Shown here: positions 24,184-31,917 of the stretch, piece by piece
Layout of the letters: the number at the start of each line of letters is the position of its first letter
Position numbering within the stretch: position 1 is the stretch's first letter
Source of the DNA: Comamonadaceae bacterium
Lineage (GTDB): Bacteria; Pseudomonadota; Gammaproteobacteria; Burkholderiales; Burkholderiaceae_C
Assembly (NCBI GenBank): GCA_027485285.1
Contig: JAIXRH010000097.1
Span: forward strand, 1-46,114
Direction of reading: 5' to 3'
DNA: 46,114 nucleotides
Program-made: the position numbers and the translations under genes
Notes under the pieces: generated by a model
Told to the model about the DNA's origin: nothing
What the model saw: only the letters and a program-made list of their open reading frames with translations
Databases searched by the model: none

Positions 24184-25998
24184 ATGTCGTACCTCGTGCT
24201 CGCCCGCAAATATCGCCCCAAAACCTTCACTGAGATGGTGGGGCAAGAGCACGTCGTGCAGGCACTGACCAATGCGCTGACCACCCAACGTTTGCACCAC
24301 GCCTATTTGTTCACGGGCACACGCGGTGTGGGTAAAACCACGGTGTCGCGCGTGCTGGCCAAGTCGCTGAATTGCCAAGGTGTGGACGGCACAGGCGGCA
24401 TCACCGCCACCCCCTGTGGCGTGTGCCAAGCGTGCACCGACATTGATGCAGGCCGCTTTGTGGATTACACCGAGCTCGATGCCGCTTCTAACCGTGGGGT
24501 GGACGAAGTGCAAAGCTTGCTGGAGCAAGCTGTTTACAAACCCGTGCAAGGCCGCTTCAAGGTCTTCATGATTGACGAGGTGCACATGCTCACCAACACC
24601 GCGTTCAACGCGATGTTGAAGACGCTGGAAGAGCCACCTGACTATTTGAAATTTGTGCTCGCCACCACCGACCCGCAGAAAGTGCCTGTCACTGTGTTGT
24701 CGCGCTGCTTGCAGTTCAACCTGCGCCCCATGGCGCCTGAAACTGTGCTGGAGCACTTGGGCCATGTGTTGGGCGAAGAAAACATTGCTTCTGAGCCTCA
24801 AGCCTTGCGCTTGTTGGCCCGTGCCGCGCGCGGCTCCATGCGCGACGCGCTGAGCTTGACAGACCAAGCGATTGCTTACGGCGGCGGCCAACTGCAAGAG
24901 GCCGCCGTGCGTCAAATGTTGGGCAGTGCTGACCGCTCGCATGTGTTCCGCTTGATCGAGGCTTTGGCGCTTGGCGACGGCAAATCGGTGGTCGAAACCT
25001 CTGAAGCTTTGCGCGTGCATGGCCTGAGCGCCGCCGCCACGCTTGAAGACATGTCGATGGTGCTGCAGCGCATGGCGGTGTTGCAAGCCGTGCCCGACAC
25101 GGGTGAGGGCGATGCGGCTGACCCCGAAGCTGCGGAGATGGCCCGCCTAGCGGGCCTGATGCCGCCAGATGAGACCCAGCTGCTCTACAGCATCAGCCTC
25201 CATGGCCGGCAAGAGTTGGGGTTGGCCCCCGATGAATACGCGGCGCTCACCATGGTGCTGCTGCGCTTGCTGGCCTTCAAGCCCCCAGGTTGGGTCTCAG
25301 CTTCTGCATCGGCTGAAAAAAAAAGTCTAATTAAACCGAAACCTGCTGTTTCGGTGCCTGCGCCAAAGATTGAGTCACCCCCTGTGCCGGTGGCGGCAGA
25401 GCCCGTTCAGGCCCTGCCGGTGCGCGACATGCAACCCCGCGAGGTGGCCCCTTGGGAAGACCACCCCAGCTTCGACCCCGATGGCGCAGACAGCCCAACT
25501 TACGATCACGACTCTGACGCTGCGGTGGTGGCCATGCCCGTGCGCCAGCAAGCCGAGCCCAGCGCCGTGCTTGAGGTGCAAAACCCCAGCAGCGATGTGC
25601 CGCACATCGTGGCCACCCCCGAGGGCGAGTTTTGGCACAGGTTGGTGATGGACATGTCAGCTGCTGACACCATCAACGCCTTGGTGCGCGAGCTTGGGCT
25701 GCAGTCGCAGCTGGTGGCACGTGACACCGACACATGGATGCTGCGCGTCGAGCGTGAGTCGCTCAACAGCACCACCAGCCGTGAGCGCTTAGAGAAGGCG
25801 CTGGATGCCGCAGGCTATCCTGTGCGCTTGACGGTTGAGGTGGGCCGCGTGCAAGACAGCCCCGCCAAACGCAATGCCGCCGCTGCCGCGCAGCGCCAAG
25901 CGGAGGCTGAGGCCATCATCCTCAACGACACGTATGTCCAACGCTTGATCCGTGATTACGGCGCCAAAATCGTGCCAGGCAGCATCAAGCCGCTATAA
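24184..25998 (+). CDS. dnaX: DNA polymerase III tau (and predicted gamma) subunit
   Basis: This 604-aa protein is the clamp-loader ATPase and the hub binding polymerase core and DnaB. It has Walker A GTRGVGKT at 45-52, zinc-finger cysteines 64, 78, 81 and 84, Walker B DEVH at 131-134, and sensor segment LATTDPQKVPVTVLSRC. Residues about 370-480 form a low-complexity Pro/Ala linker, and the C-terminal tau domain follows. At codons 378-381 a run of nine A can shift the frame to a nearby stop (see 25316-25355), giving a 383-aa gamma form. There is no Shine-Dalgarno sequence before the ATG, and the SRP RNA gene starts 35 bp away. ybaB and recR follow in the usual order. Confidence 0.95.
   Translation: MSYLVLARKYRPKTFTEMVGQEHVVQALTNALTTQRLHHAYLFTGTRGVGKTTVSRVLAKSLNCQGVDGTGGITATPCGVCQACTDIDAGRFVDYTELDAASNRGVDEVQSLLEQAVYKPVQGRFKVFMIDEVHMLTNTAFNAMLKTLEEPPDYLKFVLATTDPQKVPVTVLSRCLQFNLRPMAPETVLEHLGHVLGEENIASEPQALRLLARAARGSMRDALSLTDQAIAYGGGQLQEAAVRQMLGSADRSHVFRLIEALALGDGKSVVETSEALRVHGLSAAATLEDMSMVLQRMAVLQAVPDTGEGDAADPEAAEMARLAGLMPPDETQLLYSISLHGRQELGLAPDEYAALTMVLLRLLAFKPPGWVSASASAEKKSLIKPKPAVSVPAPKIESPPVPVAAEPVQALPVRDMQPREVAPWEDHPSFDPDGADSPTYDHDSDAAVVAMPVRQQAEPSAVLEVQNPSSDVPHIVATPEGEFWHRLVMDMSAADTINALVRELGLQSQLVARDTDTWMLRVERESLNSTTSRERLEKALDAAGYPVRLTVEVGRVQDSPAKRNAAAAAQRQAEAEAIILNDTYVQRLIRDYGAKIVPGSIKPL
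25316..25355 (+). promoter_or_regulatory. dnaX recoding site: nine-A slippery run plus hairpin
   Basis: Nine consecutive A (25316-25324) follow the G of a GAA codon, so the zero frame reads GAA-AAA-AAA-AGT and contains the perfect slippery heptamer A-AAA-AAA. A -1 shift gives AAG-TCT-AAT then TAA at 25332-25334. A +1 shift gives GTC then TAA at 25328-25330. A perfect 8-bp hairpin, ACCGAAAC-CTGCT-GTTTCGGT (25335-25355), starts just after the -1 stop. Either ribosomal frameshifting (as in E. coli dnaX) or transcriptional slippage (as in Thermus dnaX) would make gamma. The hairpin spacing of 11 nt is longer than the usual 5-9. Confidence 0.7.
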
Positions 25999-26039
25999 AT
26001 TAGAGCGTTTTATTTTTTTAGTTTCTCAAAGGAAAAATC

Positions 26040-26363
26040 ATGTTCAACAAAGGACAACTGTCGGGCCTCATGAAGCAAGCCCAAGCCATGCAAGAAAACC
26101 TGAAAAAGGCACAAGACGAATTGGCTTTCGTGGAAGTGACCGGTGAATCTGGTTCTGGCTTGGTCAAGGTGTTGATGACCTGCAAGCACGAGGTCAAACG
26201 CATCACCATCGACCCCAGCCTGTTGGCCGACGACAAAGACATGCTCGAAGACTTGGTGGCCGCCGCCTTCAACGACGCGGTGCGCAAAGCCGCTGAGACC
26301 AGCGAAGCCAAAATGAGCAAGCTCACCGCTGGCTTGCCGCCTGGCATGAAACTGCCGTTTTAA
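26040..26363 (+). CDS. ybaB: YbaB/EbfC-family nucleoid-associated protein
   Basis: This 107-aa protein matches the YbaB family: [20 protein letters not shown], a central [14 protein letters not shown] strand region, and the C-terminal [16 protein letters not shown]. Members form dimers that bind DNA non-specifically. AAGGA lies just upstream of the ATG. It is 41 bp after dnaX and its stop codon is immediately followed by the recR start, the conserved dnaX-ybaB-recR order. Confidence 0.93.
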   Translation: MFNKGQLSGLMKQAQAMQENLKKAQDELAFVEVTGESGSGLVKVLMTCKHEVKRITIDPSLLADDKDMLEDLVAAAFNDAVRKAAETSEAKMSKLTAGLPPGMKLPF

Positions 26364-26960
26364 ATGAGCGACACGTCTGTGCTGGAAGGCCTGATTCAGG
26401 CCCTGCGCCGTTTGCCCGGCGTGGGGGTGAAGTCGGCCTCGCGCATGGCGTACCACCTGCTGCAACATGACCGCGAAGGAGCTGAGATGATTTCTCAGGC
26501 CCTGCACCAAGCGGCAGCCCAGGTGAAACATTGCGAGCGGTGCCACACCTTCACCACCCAACCCGTGTGCGACACCTGCCTAGACGACCGACGCGACGCC
26601 ACCCGTTTGTGCGTGGTCGAAACGCCTGCCGATCAATCGGCCGTCGAGCGCACTGCGGCCTACAAAGGCCTGTACTTTGTGTTGATGGGTCGCATCAGCC
26701 CTCTGGACGGGTATGGCCCCAAAGACATTGGTTTGCAAAAACTGATCGAGCGCGCAAGTGATGGCGCCGTGCATGAAGTCATTTTGGCGACCAACTTCAC
26801 CGCCGAGGGCGAGGCCACGGCGCATGTGTTGGGTGAGGCGCTGAAAAAGCGCGGTGTGCAAGTCACGCGTCTTGCCCGTGGTGTGCCGGTGGGGAGCGAG
26901 CTGGAATACGTGGATTTGGGCACCATTGCCCACGCATTGGTGGACCGGCGCAACGCGTAA
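26364..26960 (+). CDS. recR: Recombination mediator RecR
   Basis: This 198-aa protein works with RecF and RecO to load RecA on gapped DNA. It has the N-terminal helix-hairpin-helix ([17 protein letters not shown]), the C4 zinc finger with Cys57, Cys60, Cys69 and Cys72 (CERC and CDTC), and the Toprim domain starting near [16 protein letters not shown]. The ATG directly abuts the ybaB stop. Length is the family norm. It converges on mltD with a single base between the two stop codons. Confidence 0.95.
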   Translation: MSDTSVLEGLIQALRRLPGVGVKSASRMAYHLLQHDREGAEMISQALHQAAAQVKHCERCHTFTTQPVCDTCLDDRRDATRLCVVETPADQSAVERTAAYKGLYFVLMGRISPLDGYGPKDIGLQKLIERASDGAVHEVILATNFTAEGEATAHVLGEALKKRGVQVTRLARGVPVGSELEYVDLGTIAHALVDRRNA

Positions 26961-26961
26961 A

Positions 26962-28287
26962 TTACCTTTTGGCGACTTGCGTTTTGCCAGAGCCCTTGCT
27001 GGCTTTGGCTGAGGCTGTTTTGGTGCCCTTGGAATTTTTGCCAGCTTTGGCGTTGGCTTTGCGCTTGGCCACGGCTTCGGGCGACAAGTCGAGCTTGCCG
27101 TGATCAGCCACCTGGGCCGTCACGTCACCGAGCATGCCAGCGCTGCGAGGCACCAACAGCGCAGAGCCTGCTTTGATGATCATGCGTGGCGGGATGTTGT
27201 TGATGGCGCGGAAATCGGCTTCGCTCATGTTCACGCGTTTGGCGGCCTCGGCGACTTTCATGGTGGCGGGTGCAATCCAGGCGGTCCAGCTGGCCATGCG
27301 GCTGAGGCTGGATGCTTCGTAGTTGCGTTGGAACACTTCAGCGTTGTCCCAAGGCAGCAAAATTTTGGGGGAGCCCGCAGCCAGCAGCACAGGGCGGTGG
27401 GCGGAGGGGTTCAGGGCTTTGAAGTCTTGTTCCGAAATATCAGCCAGCTTGGCGATCACGCTCACATCCATGTCGCGGGGCAGGGGCACGCTTTGAAAGT
27501 AGGGGTGGTTGGGAATGCTGGGCAGCACCACGTTGAACTGGGGCGGGTTGCCCACAATGTTTTTCATGGCCTGCAGCTTGGGCACGTACATGCGTGTTTC
27601 CATCGGCATGGTCAAGTCTGTGTAGCCGGTGGGCAAGCCTGCCCGTTTGTTGCGCGCGATGGCTTTGCCCACATTGCCTTCGCCCCAGTTGTAGGCAGCC
27701 AGGGCCAAGTGCCAATCACCAAACATTTTGTGCAGGCGTTCCAGGTAGTCCAGCGCGGCACGGGTGGAGGCTTCCACATCGCGGCGGTCGTCCCGAAAAG
27801 CGTTTTGTTTCAAGTCAAAGCTCTTGCCCGTGGCGGGCATGAACTGCCACATGCCGCTGGCCCGAGCGCTGGAGACCGCTTGCGGGTTGAAGGCGCTCTC
27901 GATGAAGGGCAGCAAGGCCAATTCCATGGGCATCTTGCGGGCTTCGATTTCTTCAACGATGTGATACAGGTACTTGTTTGAGCGCCCGGTCATGCGGCTC
28001 AAATAGTCGGGTTTGGCGGCGTACCACTGCGTGCGGTCGCTGACAAGGTGGGTGTCCAAGTCAGGCATTTGGTAGCCCTTGCGGATGCGCTCCCACAGGT
28101 CGTTGGGCAGGTTCAGCGTGGCCACGTTATCGCGCTTGGCGCTGCCTTGGGTGATGGGGCTCAGTTCCTCAGGCGCGGCGGCAGCAGGACTACTCGCCTG
28201 CACCGGCACTGGAGTGGATTCCGGCAAACTGGCACAACCGCTCAGCAGAGCAAGGCTGAGGCTAGATACGGTCAATAGAAATCTCAT
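26962..28287 (-). CDS. mltD: Membrane-bound lytic murein transglycosylase D-like lipoprotein
   Basis: This 441-aa protein begins with a lipoprotein signal (lipobox LLSGC, Cys18) and so is predicted to be anchored in a membrane facing the periplasm. The SLT domain has the catalytic Glu130 in PFIESAFNP, followed by GMWQFMPATGK and LALAAYNWGEGNV. Two weak LysM-like repeats follow, around residues 255-300 and 325-370, and the C-terminus is Lys/Ala/Ser-rich. It cleaves peptidoglycan glycan strands to 1,6-anhydro products. The start at 28287 is set by an ATGA overlap with the gloB stop and by the signal peptide. The mltD-gloB pairing matches E. coli. Confidence 0.92.
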   Translation of the reverse strand: MRFLLTVSSLSLALLSGCASLPESTPVPVQASSPAAAAPEELSPITQGSAKRDNVATLNLPNDLWERIRKGYQMPDLDTHLVSDRTQWYAAKPDYLSRMTGRSNKYLYHIVEEIEARKMPMELALLPFIESAFNPQAVSSARASGMWQFMPATGKSFDLKQNAFRDDRRDVEASTRAALDYLERLHKMFGDWHLALAAYNWGEGNVGKAIARNKRAGLPTGYTDLTMPMETRMYVPKLQAMKNIVGNPPQFNVVLPSIPNHPYFQSVPLPRDMDVSVIAKLADISEQDFKALNPSAHRPVLLAAGSPKILLPWDNAEVFQRNYEASSLSRMASWTAWIAPATMKVAEAAKRVNMSEADFRAINNIPPRMIIKAGSALLVPRSAGMLGDVTAQVADHGKLDLSPEAVAKRKANAKAGKNSKGTKTASAKASKGSGKTQVAKR

Positions 28288-29066
28288 CTGAAATCGTTCT
28301 TCCATTCACGAAGGGCGGCAAAGACAGCCACATCGTCGGTTTGTTCGAGCGCTGAGAGTCCAGCGTGCAGTGCCACGGCATGTCGCACATCGGGGTATCT
28401 GGCCCTTAAAAAAGGGTTGATTTGCAATTCGGTGCCCAGCTGGGCGGGCAGGGTGGGCAAACCTTTTGCTCGGAGCTGTTGGCAGTGCGCCATGTAGGTT
28501 TGCAACTCGGCGTTGCTGGGTTCGACGGCGAGGGCAAATCGCAAATTGGACACAGTGTACTCGTGGGCGCAGCACACCTGGGTGTGGGCTGGAAGGCCTG
28601 CCAAGCTGTCAAGCGAGGCCAGCATTTGCGCCGGGGTACCTTCGAAAATACGCCCGCAGCCGCCAGAAAACAAGGTGTCGCCACAAAACAGCACGGGGCT
28701 GGGCTGGGCGTTGGGTAAGTAGTAAGCAACATGGCCAGCGGTGTGGCCAGGCACGTCCAGCACTTGCACGGTTTGGCCGAGCACATCAAATGCATCGCCT
28801 TGCATGACGGGCGAGAAGGGCGCTGGCACCTCCTCAAGCGCAGGGCCAAACACTTGGGCGCCTGTGGCGAGGTGCAATTCGCGCACGCCACCCACATGGT
28901 CAGCATGGTGGTGGGTCACTAGAATGGCGGCCAATGTCAGACCTTGTTCGGCCAGCGCCTGCAACACAGGCGCCGCGTCACCGGGGTCCACCACCACGGC
29001 CATTTGGTCTTGTTGCCACAACCACAGGTAGTTGTCAGAGAACGCGGGCAGTGCAATCAGCTTCAT
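28284..29066 (-). CDS. gloB: Hydroxyacylglutathione hydrolase (glyoxalase II)
   Basis: This 260-aa metallo-beta-lactamase-fold enzyme hydrolyses S-lactoylglutathione, completing methylglyoxal detoxification. It begins [17 protein letters not shown], has the metal-binding VTHHHADHVGG (residues 50-60), and further ligands in LDVPGHTAGHVAYY and FCGDTLFSGGCGR. The C-terminal glutathione-binding part contains CAHEYT. The ATG at 29066 is chosen by homology; a GTG three codons upstream is possible. Its start codon shares the bases CATG with the divergent methyltransferase start. Confidence 0.95.
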   Translation of the reverse strand: MKLIALPAFSDNYLWLWQQDQMAVVVDPGDAAPVLQALAEQGLTLAAILVTHHHADHVGGVRELHLATGAQVFGPALEEVPAPFSPVMQGDAFDVLGQTVQVLDVPGHTAGHVAYYLPNAQPSPVLFCGDTLFSGGCGRIFEGTPAQMLASLDSLAGLPAHTQVCCAHEYTVSNLRFALAVEPSNAELQTYMAHCQQLRAKGLPTLPAQLGTELQINPFLRARYPDVRHAVALHAGLSALEQTDDVAVFAALREWKNDFR

Positions 29067-29805
29067 GTCATCCACACCTTTAAAAAACGATAGTTTGCCT
29101 GAGTGGCTGGCGTCACCCGCCGGCCAGTATTTGTGCGCGTGGGAGCAAAGCTATTTGGACCGCGCCGTGGCCAACGTGTTTGGCTTTCACGCGCTGCAAC
29201 TGGGCTTTCCCGCACTGGATGCCTTACAAGCCAACCGCATGCCGCATCGTTGGATGGCCTGCGATGCCCAACCCGAACCTTGTCCCGTGGGCCGAGAGGT
29301 GCTGCTGACCAACTACGAGGCCTTGCCTTTTTCCGACGCCAGCTTGGACTTGCTGGTGTTGCCCCACACCCTCGAGCTCAGCTATGACCCACACGCCACT
29401 TTGCGCGAGGTCCAGCGCGTCTTGGTGCCTGAAGGGCGCGTGGTGATTTGCGGCTTCAACCCCAACAGTTTGTGGGGCTTGGGCAAGTTGGGCGGGCTTG
29501 GCTTCGCCAACACGGGCGACTTCATTGGCTACGGTCGATTGCGCGATTGGTTGCGCCTGCTGAGCTTTGAGGTGGAATCTACGAGCTATGGCTGTTACAG
29601 GCCTGCCATGAAAACCGCGCGTTGGCTGCAGCGCTGGGATTGGATGGATGCGGCGGGTGTGCGCTGGTGGCCTATTTTTGGGTCGGTGTATGGCGTGGTG
29701 GCTGTGAAGCGCGTGCACGGCATGCGGCTCATGTCACCTGCTTGGAAAAAGGCGTCACGTCGCCAGGTGGCTGTGGTCACCACAGCCTCACAAGGAATGG
29801 AATGA
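29065..29805 (+). CDS. SAM-dependent methyltransferase, class I (YafS-like)
   Basis: This 246-aa protein has a Rossmann methyltransferase fold: [48 protein letters not shown] and a C-terminal [16 protein letters not shown]. The canonical glycine-rich SAM motif near the N-terminus is degenerate. Its position between gloB (divergent) and rnhA is that of E. coli yafS, whose substrate is unknown. The ATG at 29065 overlaps the gloB start codon, and the stop overlaps the rnhA start (ATGA). A start further upstream at 29032 is possible but would run into gloB. Confidence 0.85.
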   Translation: MSSTPLKNDSLPEWLASPAGQYLCAWEQSYLDRAVANVFGFHALQLGFPALDALQANRMPHRWMACDAQPEPCPVGREVLLTNYEALPFSDASLDLLVLPHTLELSYDPHATLREVQRVLVPEGRVVICGFNPNSLWGLGKLGGLGFANTGDFIGYGRLRDWLRLLSFEVESTSYGCYRPAMKTARWLQRWDWMDAAGVRWWPIFGSVYGVVAVKRVHGMRLMSPAWKKASRRQVAVVTTASQGME

Positions 29806-30254
29806 ACACAGTAGAAATTTACACAGACGGCGCCTGCAAGGGCAACCCTGGCCCTGGCGGCTGGGGTGCCTTGCTGCGTTCGCCTTCGGGCCAAGAAAAA
29901 GAGTTGTTTGGCGGGGAGCTAAACACCACCAACAACCGCATGGAGTTGATGGCGGTGATCGAGGCCCTGCGTGCCCTCAAGCGCCCCTGCAAAGTGGCTT
30001 TGTATCTCGACAGCGAATATGTGCGCAAAGGCATCACCGAGTGGATTCACGGCTGGAAAGCCCGCAGCTGGCGAACGGCGGCCAAGCAGCCTGTGAAGAA
30101 CGCCGACCTTTGGCAGCAGTTAGATGCCCTCACGCATCAAGGTGACCATGACATCGCGTGGCATTGGGTCAAAGGCCATGCTGGGCACGTGGACAATGAA
30201 CGGGCCGACGAATTAGCCAACCGCGGCGTGGCGTGGGTCTTGTCTGCTGGTTGA
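29802..30254 (+). CDS. rnhA: Ribonuclease HI
   Basis: This 150-aa enzyme degrades RNA in RNA-DNA hybrids. The catalytic residues are Asp9 ([16 protein letters not shown]), Glu48 (NNRMEL), Asp70 (DSEYVRKG) and Asp136 (DNERAD), with His126 in VKGHAGH. Length is close to E. coli RNase HI (155). The start is fixed by an ATGA overlap with the methyltransferase stop. In E. coli dnaQ lies next; here it is absent and an RND efflux operon follows. Confidence 0.96.
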   Translation: MNTVEIYTDGACKGNPGPGGWGALLRSPSGQEKELFGGELNTTNNRMELMAVIEALRALKRPCKVALYLDSEYVRKGITEWIHGWKARSWRTAAKQPVKNADLWQQLDALTHQGDHDIAWHWVKGHAGHVDNERADELANRGVAWVLSAG

Positions 30255-30354
30255 CGGTGGGTGGCCAGCGGCGGTCGATCTGGGATGATGCAGGCGGCTC
30301 GCTGGTACATTGCAAGCTTGGTTTAAAAGTAACTTATTGAAAAGAATCTGACGC
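30255..30354. other. Interval upstream of the RND efflux operon
   Basis: This 100-bp interval holds an AT-rich second half (from about 30310) just before the adaptor start. The adaptor promoter probably lies here, but no -35/-10 pair with good spacing stands out and no regulator gene is adjacent. Confidence 0.35.
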
Positions 30355-31896
30355 ATGGCCTCCAATAAGATGTATTCCGTTGTGGCAGTCCTCGGTATCG
30401 TGGCTGCTTCAGCCTTGGCCTGGTGGTTGCAAAACCCAAAAACGACTGCAGCCCCCACTGCGCCGGGTGCACGTCCTGCGGGCGTGGAAATTAGCCAAGT
30501 CAAAAAGCAAACTTTGCGTGACGACGCCGAGGCCGTGGGTTCGTTGCGCTCATCCCAAAACGTCATCCTGCGTCCTGAAGTGGCGGGCCGCGTGTTGTCC
30601 TTGGGTTTTTCCGATGGTGCGCGTGTGCGTGCTGGCCAGGTATTGGTGCAATTGGATGACACCTTGCAACGCGCCGAGGTGCAGCAGTCGCTGGCCCAAA
30701 TGTCTATTGCGCGTGCCAACCACAAACGCAACCAAGAGCTGGTGGCGCAAAACTTCATCGCTCAACGCTCATTAGACGAAAGCGCAGCAGCCCTGCAAGT
30801 GGCTGATGCCCAACTGGGCTTGTCTTGTGCCCGTCTTGAGCGCATGCGATTGATCGCACCGTTCAACGGCGTGATGGGTATTCGCAGCGTCAACGTGGGT
30901 GACTACGTGAAAGACGGCGCAGACCTGATCAACTTAGAAAACATTGGCAGCCTTTACGTGGACTATCGCTTGCCCGAGCGCTACCAAGCCAAGGTGAAGC
31001 CAGGGCAAACCATTGAGGTCAAGCTCGACGCCTTCAGTGGCCGTTTGTTCAAAGCCACGATTGACGCCGTGGACCCACTGATTGACGCCAATGGCCGCTC
31101 TATTGGTGTGCGTGCGGTGTTGGCCAATACAGCGGGTGAGCCGATCGTGGTGGCTGGCAGAAACCAAGGCCCGGGTGCGGGGGCACAAGCCGCAGCGGCC
31201 GCGCCAGCAACCTCTTCTGCCTCCGCATCCTCATCATCTTCGCAGGTCAAAGCTGTCATGCCTGTTGCTTCAGCCCCTGCTGCTAAGAAGCCCGAGCCGA
31301 TCAGCCGAGGTGTGGCCTTGCCTTCACCTCAAAGTTTGGGCTGCCCGCCCAACACCTTTGACCGCACCCGCACCAGCGCGGGCGGTGAACAAAATGGTCC
31401 TTTGCGCCCAGGCATGTTTGCGCGTGTGACCGCCGTGTTTGCGGTTAAACCCAATGCCTTGGTCGTGCCCGAAGAGGCCATCGTGCCGCAGGGTGGCAAG
31501 CAGTTTGTCATCAAGGCCATTGCGCCCAGTGAGTTGCCTGCCCCCCCCGCCAGCGCTGCCAGTGGTGCTGCCAGTGCACCGGTTGTGCCGCCAGATACCA
31601 AGTTTGTGTCTCAGCGCATAGAGGTGAAGCTGGGTATGCGCCGTGGCGGCCAAGTTGAAATTACCGAAGGCTTGGCGGAGGGGGACACCATTGTGGTGGC
31701 CGGCCAGCAACGCTTGCAAAAAGACGGCTCGCCTTTGCGTGTGGTCGAGCTGGGTCGTGGGCCAGCCAATTCGGCTTCGGCTGCAGCATCGGGTGCATCA
31801 CTTGGCGCATCGGCGGCTGCCGCCTCTAGCGCAGTCAATACCAGCATGTCAGCCAGCAACAGCGCCAGCGCTGCCATTCAGGCCGCCAGCCGCTAA
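30355..31896 (+). CDS. RND efflux periplasmic adaptor (membrane fusion protein) with large low-complexity insertion
   Basis: This 513-aa protein has an N-terminal membrane anchor (residues 6-25), then the lipoyl/barrel-sandwich pattern (VILRPEVAGRVLSLGFSDGARVRAGQVLVQLDDT region, 69-104), a short alpha-hairpin (105-165), the second lipoyl half (LIAPFNGVMGIRSVNVGDYV) and the beta-barrel. Residues about 262-348, rich in Ala, Ser and Pro, interrupt the normal join between LANTAGEP and GPLRPGMFARV. A second linker (391-416) and an Ala/Ser-rich C-terminal tail (about 462-513) are also unusual; typical adaptors are 370-400 residues. It connects the RND pump, 21 bp downstream, with an outer-membrane channel not encoded here. 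Confidence 0.9.
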   Translation: MASNKMYSVVAVLGIVAASALAWWLQNPKTTAAPTAPGARPAGVEISQVKKQTLRDDAEAVGSLRSSQNVILRPEVAGRVLSLGFSDGARVRAGQVLVQLDDTLQRAEVQQSLAQMSIARANHKRNQELVAQNFIAQRSLDESAAALQVADAQLGLSCARLERMRLIAPFNGVMGIRSVNVGDYVKDGADLINLENIGSLYVDYRLPERYQAKVKPGQTIEVKLDAFSGRLFKATIDAVDPLIDANGRSIGVRAVLANTAGEPIVVAGRNQGPGAGAQAAAAAPATSSASASSSSSQVKAVMPVASAPAAKKPEPISRGVALPSPQSLGCPPNTFDRTRTSAGGEQNGPLRPGMFARVTAVFAVKPNALVVPEEAIVPQGGKQFVIKAIAPSELPAPPASAASGAASAPVVPPDTKFVSQRIEVKLGMRRGGQVEITEGLAEGDTIVVAGQQRLQKDGSPLRVVELGRGPANSASAAASGASLGASAAAASSAVNTSMSASNSASAAIQAASR

Positions 31897-31917
31897 CCCA
31901 TCCATCAAAGAGCTCAC

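Noticed and set aside
24154-25086. Minus-strand open frame of 310 codons inside dnaX
   Set aside because: It lies antisense to conserved dnaX motifs, overlaps the SRP RNA and has His/Gln-rich shadow composition.
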